Origin: Phytohabitans sp036906915
Lineage (GTDB): Bacteria; Actinomycetota; Actinomycetes; Mycobacteriales; Micromonosporaceae
Assembly: GCF_036906915.1 (NCBI RefSeq)
Contig: NZ_JBAKHX010000012.1
Location: 1-64,000 of the forward strand
Length of the DNA stretch: 64,000 nucleotides
Direction: 5' to 3'
In this document: positions 57,186 to 64,000 of the stretch, in pieces
How the letters are laid out: every line of letters starts with the position of its first letter
Position numbering within the stretch: position 1 is the stretch's first letter
Notes under the pieces: model-generated
The model's database searches: none
Told to the model about the DNA's origin: nothing
Seen by the model: the letters and a program-made list of their open reading frames with translations, nothing else
Position numbers and translations under genes: made by a program

Positions 57186-58085
57186 TTGGACAACACGGCA
57201 CCGCTCGCGGTGCTGACCAACCCGGGCGCCGGGCGGGGCCGCTTCCACGATGTCGCACAAGCCGTGCTGGACCGGCTCGCCGAGTCGGGCCGGCCGATCC
57301 GGCTGCTCGATGCCAGTACCCGAGAAGAAGCCCAAGCGGCGTGCCACACCGCGGTCGCCGACGGCGCGGCCGCGCTCGTGGCGGTGGGCGGCGACGGCAC
57401 CGTCCACCTGGCGCTGCAGGCGGTGGCCGGTACCGACGTGCTCTTCGGCGCGGTGCCGGCCGGCACCGGCAACGACTTCGCGGCGGCGACCGGCGTCCCC
57501 GCCGAGCCGCTCGCGGCCGCCGCGGCCATCGCCGACGCGGTCAAGGCGGCCCGCACCCGCCCGGTCGACCTGGCGATGGTCACGTCGCCCGGTGGCGAGG
57601 CGTACTGGTACGGCTCGGTGCTGGCGGCCGGGTTCGACGCGGTCGTCAACGAGCGTGCCAACCGGATGCGCTGGCCGCGCGGCCCGCGCCGGTACGACCT
57701 GGCGATCCTCGTCGAGCTCGTGCGGCTCAAGGCCCGCCGGTACGTGCTGCGGCTCGACGGTGAGGAGCGGCGGCTCGACGCGGTGTTGCTCGCGGTGGGC
57801 AACTGCCCGAGCTACGGCGGCGGCATCCGCATCTGCCCGACCGCCGACCCGACCGACGGCCTGCTCGACGTCGTCTACGCCGACGTCGACCGGCTGACCC
57901 TGGTCCGGCTGAAGCCCAAGACCTACGAGGGCACCCACATCGACCACCCCTTGGTCCACACGGCGCGCGCCCGCGTGGTCGAGATCGAGGCCGAGGGCAT
58001 CACGACCTACGTGGACGGCGAGCGCTGTCTCAGCCTCCCGGTGAGGGTCGAGGCCGTCCCGGCCGCGATCCGCCTCCTGGGCTGA
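57186..58085 (+). CDS. Diacylglycerol/sphingosine kinase-family lipid kinase
   Basis: A 299-residue DAGK-catalytic protein with AVLTNPGAGRG, the signature VAVGGDGTVHLAL, PAGTGNDFA and a C-terminal beta domain with TYVDGER. It phosphorylates a lipid (diacylglycerol or a polyprenol/ceramide analogue), exact substrate unknown. The TTG start follows the tatC stop by 1 bp, suggesting coupling; alternatives are lacking. Confidence 0.9.
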   Translation: MDNTAPLAVLTNPGAGRGRFHDVAQAVLDRLAESGRPIRLLDASTREEAQAACHTAVADGAAALVAVGGDGTVHLALQAVAGTDVLFGAVPAGTGNDFAAATGVPAEPLAAAAAIADAVKAARTRPVDLAMVTSPGGEAYWYGSVLAAGFDAVVNERANRMRWPRGPRRYDLAILVELVRLKARRYVLRLDGEERRLDAVLLAVGNCPSYGGGIRICPTADPTDGLLDVVYADVDRLTLVRLKPKTYEGTHIDHPLVHTARARVVEIEAEGITTYVDGERCLSLPVRVEAVPAAIRLLG

Positions 58086-58128
58086 CACCGCTGCGCGTAC
58101 CCGGCTCCTGTTTTCCGCCGATAACGTG

Positions 58129-58145
58129 CGTCGGCGTCGCCGACG
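58129..58145. terminator. Small dyad between convergent genes
   Basis: CGTCGGCGTCGCCGACG is a perfect 8-bp dyad around one base in the 97-bp gap between the lipid kinase and HAD genes. It is a weak candidate for a shared terminator. Confidence 0.35.
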
Positions 58146-58182
58146 TTGCTTGCCAAGATCGACCGGGGTGCGGCATGACGCG

Positions 58183-58926
58183 CTAGGCCGGTGGTTTGGC
58201 GGCGGCTAGGTCGAGGACGGCGGTCAGGCCGTTGGCGCGGCCCGGGTCGGCCGCCGGCAGCACCAGGGCCGCGCACCCCGCCTTCACCGCGCCCGCGTCC
58301 GCGGGCGTGTCGCCGACCATCAGCGTCCGCTCCGGGTCTACGCGCAGCGCCGCGCAGGCCCGCATGAAGATCGCCGGGTCGGGCTTGCAGCGCCCCACCT
58401 CGTACGACAGCACGTATGCGTCGACGTACTCGCTCAGCTCCCACGCCTCGAACAGCGGCCGAATGTCGAAGCCGACGTTGCTGACCACGGCGACCGGCAC
58501 GCCGGCCTGGTGCAGCGCGACGAGCGTGGCCAGCGTGTCGGTGTAGAGAACCCAACCGTCCGGGCGCAGCAGCCGGTCGTAAAGGGCCTCCTCGAACCCG
58601 TCGAAGCCTGCGTTGACGGTCGCCGCCAACCCCAGGTAGGCGGCCCGGTGCGCGTGCTCGTACAGGTCGCGGTCGGCGAACACCTCGGCCAGGTGCGGCG
58701 GCACCCGGTGCGGCAGCGGCCCGCCGGGACGGCCGGCGGTGACGAGACGGTCGGCGAGCACGGTGGCGCGACCGCGGTCGAGCGCCACCCCGCAGGCCTG
58801 CGCCGCGGCGGTCACCCAGGACACCGGGTCTTCGACCTGGGCGAGTGTGCCGTGGAAGTCGAAGAGCACGGCCTCGACCGGGCGCCGCTGTGGTGGTGGG
58901 CTGAGCGATTCGGCATGGTCCGGCAC
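58183..58926 (-). CDS. HAD-superfamily protein with atypical motif I
   Basis: A 247-residue HAD protein. Motif I reads LFDFHGTLAQ: the nucleophile Asp is kept but the second Asp of DxD is His. Motif II is VVSNVGFD, the Lys is in GRCKPDPAIF and motif IV is MVGDTPADAGAV. Loss of the general acid/base Asp is a feature of HAD enzymes that are not simple phosphatases. GTG 58926 (VPDHAESL) is the first plausible start; the longer frame runs into the promoter of the next gene. Confidence 0.82.
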   Translation of the reverse strand: MPDHAESLSPPPQRRPVEAVLFDFHGTLAQVEDPVSWVTAAAQACGVALDRGRATVLADRLVTAGRPGGPLPHRVPPHLAEVFADRDLYEHAHRAAYLGLAATVNAGFDGFEEALYDRLLRPDGWVLYTDTLATLVALHQAGVPVAVVSNVGFDIRPLFEAWELSEYVDAYVLSYEVGRCKPDPAIFMRACAALRVDPERTLMVGDTPADAGAVKAGCAALVLPAADPGRANGLTAVLDLAAAKPPA

Positions 58927-59019
58927 GTTCGTGACCCTATCGAGCGGCTCGCCGGGGCTTGCCGGGGGACACGCTACGCTCACTCCGCGAGAGCGCACGC
59001 ACACACCGGGGAGGGGTCG

Positions 59020-60114
59020 TTGCGCGGGTGGTGGAGGAAGGCCCGCCTCCGGCTTCGCCGGCGGGCACGGCGCCTGGTGGGCGTGCTGATACTGCTGGTC
59101 TTCGCCGCGATCCTCCTGCTATGGGCCCGGCTCACCACAGGCTTCAACAGCGACCTGCTGCTCAACATCGGCGCCGCCGTGGTGATGGTCGCCCTGTCGT
59201 ACGCCGTCTTCGACCCCATCTTCGAGGAGCTGCGCCGGTCACGGGTCGAGGAGCACCCGAGCTTCGACCACGACGAGTTCAGCGGGCACGTGGCGGGCGC
59301 GTCCGACCTGGTCACGGTCATGGACACCGGCATGCACATGCTGGAGGGCACGAGCCGCGGGCGGTTTCTGGAGGCGGTGCGCATGGCGCTGGGCAACGGC
59401 GCGACGGTACGCGTGCTGCTGCTCGACCCGGACTCGGCGGCCGCCTCGCAGCGGGCCGAGGAGATCCGGCCGGTTGACGTGCGCCGAGTCATCCAGGACA
59501 ACCTGCGGCACCTGTACGAGTTCGCCCTCACGCTGTCTCCCGCGCACCAGGCCCGGTTCCAGGTGCGCATCTACGACGCGTCGCCGTCGATCCAGATGTT
59601 CCGCTGGGACGACAAGGCGCTCATCTCGTTCTTCCCGATCGGCGTGCGGGCGTCCGCGTCGCCGCACCTGGAGGTGTACCTGGAGAGCCCGCTCGGCGAG
59701 TTCGTCCAGGGCCGCTTCGACGACCTGTGGCGGCACGCCAGCACGCGCCCGCTCAGCGACTACGTCGCGGTGCCGGTGACCGTCTTTCACCGCGACACCC
59801 CCCTGCGCAGCTGTGGTGTCCACTTCGTCCTCGTCGAGGGCGCCTGGTTCATCGACGGCGCGCCCATGGTCGACCAGCTCACCGACCACGGCACCGGGCG
59901 GCTCGACATCGTCAGCGCGCGCCCGCTCAGCATCGACGGGCGGATCGGGCGGAACTTCCGGCTGGCGCGTGTCGACGGCGACTCGGTGCCCGACCGCGAC
60001 AGCGTGCTGCGGATGTTCGACGCCAAGTACGGGCCGCGCCAGCTCGACGGTCCGGGCCGCGCGCGGCTCGCCATGCGGCTCGTGCCCCGCCGCGAGGAAT
60101 ATGGGCTGACGTAG
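59020..60114 (+). CDS. Membrane protein with PLD/DUF5919-like cytoplasmic domain
   Basis: A basic N-terminus (WWRKARLRLRRRARR) precedes two membrane helices (about 20-40 and 47-68). The 290-residue soluble domain includes ASDLVTVMDTGMHMLEG, RFLEAVRMALGNGATVRVLLLDPDS and YLESPLGEFVQGRFDDLW. These resemble DUF5919/phospholipase-D-like folds, but no HKD motif is present. TTG 59020 follows a GGGGAGGGG site and is the likely start. Function unknown; the divergent neighbour is the HAD gene. Confidence 0.78.
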   Translation: MRGWWRKARLRLRRRARRLVGVLILLVFAAILLLWARLTTGFNSDLLLNIGAAVVMVALSYAVFDPIFEELRRSRVEEHPSFDHDEFSGHVAGASDLVTVMDTGMHMLEGTSRGRFLEAVRMALGNGATVRVLLLDPDSAAASQRAEEIRPVDVRRVIQDNLRHLYEFALTLSPAHQARFQVRIYDASPSIQMFRWDDKALISFFPIGVRASASPHLEVYLESPLGEFVQGRFDDLWRHASTRPLSDYVAVPVTVFHRDTPLRSCGVHFVLVEGAWFIDGAPMVDQLTDHGTGRLDIVSARPLSIDGRIGRNFRLARVDGDSVPDRDSVLRMFDAKYGPRQLDGPGRARLAMRLVPRREEYGLT

Positions 60115-60118
60115 CAGA

Positions 60119-60124
60119 TAACCT
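60119..60124 (+). promoter_or_regulatory. helY leaderless-type promoter
   Basis: TAACCT lies 6 nt before the helY ATG. The gap to the upstream gene is only 16 bp and there is no ribosome site. Confidence 0.4.
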
Positions 60125-60130
60125 TGCAGC

Positions 60131-62911
60131 ATGAATCCGGGCACCCCGCGGTCAGGGGAGCAAGTCAGCCCCGCCGAGCGGTACGCCGCGGCGCGCCGCC
60201 GGGCCGCCCAGGCCGCCACGTTTCCCGCCCTGGACGAGCTCGCTCCGGCGCTCGGCTTCGACCTCGACGACTTCCAGCGCGAAGCCTGTGAGGCCCTGGA
60301 GCGGGGCAGCGGCGTCCTGGTGTGCGCGCCGACCGGTGCCGGCAAGACCGTGGTCGGCGAGTTCGCGGTGCACCTGGCCCTGTCGTCACAGACCCGGCGC
60401 AAGTGCTTCTACACCACGCCGATCAAGGCGCTGTCCAACCAGAAATACCACGACCTGGTGCAGCGGTACGGCGCGGAGCGGGTAGGCCTGCTCACCGGCG
60501 ACAACGCGATCAACGGCGACGCGCCCGTGGTCGTGATGACGACCGAGGTCCTGCGCAACATGCTGTACGCCGGCTCGACCACCCTGGAGGGCCTCGCCTA
60601 CGTGGTCATGGACGAGGTGCACTACCTCGCCGACCGCTTCCGCGGCGCGGTCTGGGAAGAGGTGATCATCCATCTGCCGGCCTCGGTGACCCTCGTGTCG
60701 CTGTCCGCCACCGTCTCCAACGCGGAGGAGTTCGCCGACTGGCTGGTCACCGTGCGGGGCGAGACGTCCGTGGTGGTCAGCGAGCACCGGCCGGTGCCGC
60801 TGTGGCAGCACATGCTGGTCGGCAAGCGCATGTTCGATCTGTTCCACGACGCCGACGCGGCCCGCAAGCACGACGTGCACCCCGAGCTGCTGCGCTACAC
60901 CCGCGAGACGCTGCGCCGGCTGGAGATGACCGATGGTTACAACCCGGCGTGGGGACGCGGCCGCCGGGGCCGGCGCTGGCGGCCGCCGCTGCGCGCCGAC
61001 GTCGTCGAACGCCTCGACCGCGAGGGCCTGCTCCCCGCGATCCTGTTCATCTTCAGCCGCGCCGGCTGCGACGCCGCCGTCCAGCAGTGCCTCCAGGCCG
61101 GTCTGCGCCTCACCACACCCGAGGAGCGCGCCGAGATCCGCCGGGTCGTCGAGGGCCGCATGGTCGCGTTCTCCGGCGAAGACCTGTCGGTGCTCGGGTA
61201 CTGGGAGTGGCTCGACGGGCTCGAGCGGGGGCTCGCTGCACACCACGCGGGCCTGCTGCCGGCGTTCAAGGAGGTCGTCGAGGAGCTCTTCGTCCGCGGC
61301 CTGGTCAAGGCGGTGTTCGCGACCGAGACGCTGGCGCTCGGCATCAACATGCCGGCCCGCTGTGTCGTGCTCGAACGCCTGGTCAAGTTCAACGGCGAGG
61401 CGCACGTCGACCTGACGCCGGGGGAGTACACCCAGCTCACCGGCCGGGCCGGGCGGCGCGGCATCGACATCGAGGGCCACGCGGTGGTCGTGTGGGCGCC
61501 CGAGGTCGACCCGCGGCACGTCGCGGGCCTGGCCTCGACCCGCACGTACCCGCTGCGGTCCAGCTTCCGCCCGTCGTACAACATGGCCGCCAACCTGGTC
61601 GGCACCGTGGGCACCGACCGCGCGCGCGAGCTGCTGGAGTCGTCGTTCGCCCAGTTCCAGGCGGACCGGTCGGTGGTCGGCCTCGCGCGGCAGGTGCAGC
61701 GCAACCAGGAGACCGCCGAGGCGTACGGCAAGGAGGTGCGCTGCCACCACGGCGACTTCGACGAGTACTTCGCCATTCGCGTGGCCATCGCCGAGCGCGA
61801 GCGGGCGCTCGCGAAGCAGGGCACCAGCCAGCGCCGCGCGGAGGCGGTGCGGTCGCTGGAGCGCCTCCGCGTCGGTGACGTCATTCGAGTACCGTCGGGC
61901 CGGCGCGCCGGGCTCGCGGTGGTTCTCGAGGCGGGCGCCGCTGGCTTCGGTGAGCCGCGACCGCTGGTGCTGACCCAGGACCGCTGGGCCGGTCGGGTGT
62001 CACCCGCCGACTTCAGCGCTCCCGCCGAGGTGCTGGCGCGTGTCCGCGTACCCAAGAATTTCAACCACCGCGCGCCGGCGGCGCGCCGCGACCTGGCGTC
62101 GGCGGTGACCGCGACCGGTCTTGACCGGAATGCCGGGCGGCGCAACAAGTCTCGCGGCAACGGTGAGGATCACGAGCTGGCCCTGCTGCGCATCCAGCTG
62201 CGGCAGCACCCCTGCCACGCGTGCGATGAGAAGGAGGAGCACGCCCGCTGGGCGGAGCGCCGGCACCGGCTCCAGCGCGACACCGAGCAGCTCCGCGACA
62301 AGGTCGCCGGCCGCACGGGCTCGCTGGCCCGTACGTTCGACAACGTCTGCGACCTGCTGGCCACGCGTGGATACCTGACGCCCGAGGGCGACGTGACCGA
62401 CGCCGGCCGCATGCTCGCGCGGATCTGGACCGAGGCCGATCTGCTGGTCGCCGAGTGCCTGCGGCGCGGCGTCTGGGACGGCCTGTCACCGTCCGAGCTG
62501 GCCGCGGCCGTGTCGGTGGTGCTGTACGAGGCGCGGCGCGAGGCCGACGAGCGGGCGTCGGTACCGCGCGGGCCCGTCTCCGACGCCGTCGACGCCACCC
62601 TCAAGATCTGGGCCGAGCTGGAAGCCGACGAGGCCGCCCGCGGCCTTGATCTGACCCGCGAGCCCGACCTCGGGTTCGTGTGGCCGATCTTCCGATGGGC
62701 GCGCGGCGAGGATCTCGCCAAGGTGCTCGCGAGCGGCCACAATCTCGACGGCGAGATGCCGGCCGGTGACTTTGTGCGATGGGCTCGCCAGGTGGTCGAC
62801 CTTCTCGGTCAACTGACCGACGCGGCCGCTGCGTCGCCCGGCGTGCGCGATACAGCACGCGCGGCGATGACCGCCGTCAATCGCGGTGTGCTTGCCTACA
62901 ATTCAGTCTGA
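60131..62911 (+). CDS. helY: DEAD/DEAH-box RNA helicase HelY (Mtr4/Ski2-like)
   Basis: A 926-residue superfamily 2 helicase. It has a Q-motif region, Walker A APTGAGKT (about residue 66), DEVH (about 160, VVMDEVHYLADRFRG), SAT (SLSATVSN) and motif VI (QLTGRAGRRGID). The C-terminal DSHCT-like region (about 750-920) is typical of Mtr4/Ski2 helicases, which unwind structured RNA during turnover. In M. tuberculosis helY is likewise the gene beyond tatC. Confidence 0.94.
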   Translation: MNPGTPRSGEQVSPAERYAAARRRAAQAATFPALDELAPALGFDLDDFQREACEALERGSGVLVCAPTGAGKTVVGEFAVHLALSSQTRRKCFYTTPIKALSNQKYHDLVQRYGAERVGLLTGDNAINGDAPVVVMTTEVLRNMLYAGSTTLEGLAYVVMDEVHYLADRFRGAVWEEVIIHLPASVTLVSLSATVSNAEEFADWLVTVRGETSVVVSEHRPVPLWQHMLVGKRMFDLFHDADAARKHDVHPELLRYTRETLRRLEMTDGYNPAWGRGRRGRRWRPPLRADVVERLDREGLLPAILFIFSRAGCDAAVQQCLQAGLRLTTPEERAEIRRVVEGRMVAFSGEDLSVLGYWEWLDGLERGLAAHHAGLLPAFKEVVEELFVRGLVKAVFATETLALGINMPARCVVLERLVKFNGEAHVDLTPGEYTQLTGRAGRRGIDIEGHAVVVWAPEVDPRHVAGLASTRTYPLRSSFRPSYNMAANLVGTVGTDRARELLESSFAQFQADRSVVGLARQVQRNQETAEAYGKEVRCHHGDFDEYFAIRVAIAERERALAKQGTSQRRAEAVRSLERLRVGDVIRVPSGRRAGLAVVLEAGAAGFGEPRPLVLTQDRWAGRVSPADFSAPAEVLARVRVPKNFNHRAPAARRDLASAVTATGLDRNAGRRNKSRGNGEDHELALLRIQLRQHPCHACDEKEEHARWAERRHRLQRDTEQLRDKVAGRTGSLARTFDNVCDLLATRGYLTPEGDVTDAGRMLARIWTEADLLVAECLRRGVWDGLSPSELAAAVSVVLYEARREADERASVPRGPVSDAVDATLKIWAELEADEAARGLDLTREPDLGFVWPIFRWARGEDLAKVLASGHNLDGEMPAGDFVRWARQVVDLLGQLTDAAAASPGVRDTARAAMTAVNRGVLAYNSV

Positions 62912-63008
62912 CTTTTAGCCGTTCGCCCCTTGCAGAACTATCTTCGTCCGTAAATGATCGCGGACGCGAACCGTCTTCGTATCTTCGGGCGGAACACTGG
63001 GGGGACCT

Positions 63009-63872
63009 GTGGCGGAGATTCATCACTTTGAGTATGGCCTGATAACGCCCAGTCTCAGCTACGCGCTGTCGGTGCTGGGGTCGCTGCTCGGCCTGACCTG
63101 CGCGGTCCGGGTGCGGGAGGCGCACTCGTCGGCGCAGCGGGCCTGGTTCCTGATGCTCGCCGCGTGGGCGATCGGCGGCACCGCGATCTGGAGCATGCAC
63201 TTCATGGCGATGCTCGGGTTCTCGGTCGTCGGCCAGCGCATCCGGTACGACGTGGCGCTTACCGCCGCCAGCGCGATCATCGCCGTCGTAGTGGTCGGCA
63301 TCGGGCTGTTCATCGTCGGCATGGGCCGGCCCTCGATCGTGAAAATCCTCTTCGGTGGGCTCTTCGCCGGGCTCGGCGTGGCCGCGATGCACTACACCGG
63401 CATGGCCGCCATGCGGGTCGACGCCGACATCGCGTACGACCCCACCCGCGTCACACTGTCAGTGGTGATCGCCGTGGTCGCCGCGTGCGTGGCGTTGTGG
63501 CTGGTCGTCAACGTCAAGGGCGTACTGGCGATTATCGCGTCCGCCCTGGTCATGGGCGTCGCCGTCAACGGCATGCACTTCACCGGCATGTCCTCGATGT
63601 CCGCCCACCTCCACGACCAGCCCGGCGACCCGACCGGCGCCACCGCCTCCAACCTGCTCGTACCGATCATCCTCGCGGTGATCCTCGTGGTGATAGCGCT
63701 GATATACGCCGTGATGGCCGCCCCGACCGAAGACGACAGGGCCGGCGCCGCCTACCTGGACGCCCGCATCGCCGACCGCGAAAAGGACCAGCCCGAGGTG
63801 ACTCCGCCGCCAAACGGCTTCACCCCCCGCCCCCGCCGCACCACAACCTCCTACACCCCGCGCCGCCGCTAA
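63009..63872 (+). CDS. MHYT-domain membrane sensor protein
   Basis: A 287-residue protein with seven membrane helices and three MHYT motif pairs: SMHFMAM, AMHYTGMAAM and GMHFTGMSSM, thought to bind copper and sense CO, NO or oxygen. Usually MHYT is fused to GGDEF/EAL or kinase domains. Here it ends in a Pro/Thr/Arg-rich tail without an output domain. The GTG start follows GGGGGGACC. Confidence 0.9.
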   Translation: MAEIHHFEYGLITPSLSYALSVLGSLLGLTCAVRVREAHSSAQRAWFLMLAAWAIGGTAIWSMHFMAMLGFSVVGQRIRYDVALTAASAIIAVVVVGIGLFIVGMGRPSIVKILFGGLFAGLGVAAMHYTGMAAMRVDADIAYDPTRVTLSVVIAVVAACVALWLVVNVKGVLAIIASALVMGVAVNGMHFTGMSSMSAHLHDQPGDPTGATASNLLVPIILAVILVVIALIYAVMAAPTEDDRAGAAYLDARIADREKDQPEVTPPPNGFTPRPRRTTTSYTPRRR

Positions 63873-64000
63873 CCGCTCAACCCCCACGTCCCGCCCCACC
63901 CCACCCCGCCCCACCCCATCCCGCGCCGCGCCGTCCGCCCGCGCCGTCCGCCCGCGCCGTCCGCCCGCGCCGGTCCGCGCGGGGCGCGCTCCCCTCCGTC
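63873..64000. repeat. GC-rich terminal stretch with tandem units
   Basis: After the MHYT gene, Pro-codon-like CCCCAC runs and three 13-bp GCCGTCCGCCCGC units (about 63930-63968) occupy the end of the window. No gene is visible. Confidence 0.6.

Overview
The window is a chromosomal segment of a high-GC actinobacterium, most likely a member of Micromonosporaceae. This rests on the very high G+C, frequent GTG/TTG starts, a Pup-proteasome system, a mycothiol gene (mshC), an F420-type oxidoreductase, a DUF222-HNH gene and several actinobacteria-restricted families. From memory, the conserved backbone follows the Mycobacterium tuberculosis block Rv2092c-Rv2136c (helY, tatCA, pafCB, pafA, prcA, prcB, pup, dop, mpa, trmI, RecB-like, metH, PAC2, mshC, SCO1664/DUF3090/phosphomutase, uppP), here with insertions.

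Layout. 1-3.6 kb: a minus-strand run of small helical and coiled-coil proteins, a NYN nuclease-like protein, a LysR regulator and a hemerythrin. 3.7-9.8 kb: SGNH hydrolase, M20 peptidase, small conserved proteins, aldo/keto reductase, F420-type oxidoreductase, uppP. 10-18.7 kb: phosphomutase, DUF3090, SCO1664 family, mshC, GntR, PAC2, metH. 18.9-25.2 kb: zinc peptidase lipoprotein, DUF222-HNH, HAD, Ser/Thr kinase, SCO4226-type protein, sortase with a candidate substrate. 25.2-30.9 kb: ABC exporter with a two-component system. 30.9-36.5 kb: RecB-like nuclease, site-2 protease, trmI, arc. 37.4-40.4 kb: inserted GH3 glycosidase and a membrane protein. 40.6-44.2 kb: dop-pup-prcB-prcA. 44.4-49.4 kb: inserted dTDP-rhamnose genes (rmlD, rmlB, rmlA, rmlC) with a glycosyltransferase and a methyltransferase. 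49.5-57.2 kb: pafA, a small membrane protein, DUF3866, CDF transporter, pafB, pafC, tatA, tatC. 57.2-64 kb: lipid kinase, HAD, membrane protein, helY, MHYT protein.

Functional logic. The Pup-proteasome system is complete: Dop deamidates Pup, PafA ligates it to substrates, Arc unfolds them, PrcA/PrcB degrade them, and PafB/PafC are the DNA-damage-linked WYL regulators. The inserted blocks are mostly envelope or sugar genes, and each block edge carries a repeat.

The most unusual content is an intergenic repeat family: seven complete copies and one remnant between 21.1 and 51.5 kb. Every complete copy is exactly 76 bp, made of a 19-bp half-site and a 57-bp near-perfect hairpin. The arms show compensatory changes, the 13-nt loops fall into three sequence types (one inverted), and most copies lie beside a GC-rich tandem repeat. 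I do not recognise it as a named family. A second window-wide pattern is a TANNNT box 6-9 nt upstream of at least 15 start codons, suggesting many leaderless transcripts. No rRNA, tRNA, CRISPR array or transposase gene was seen.
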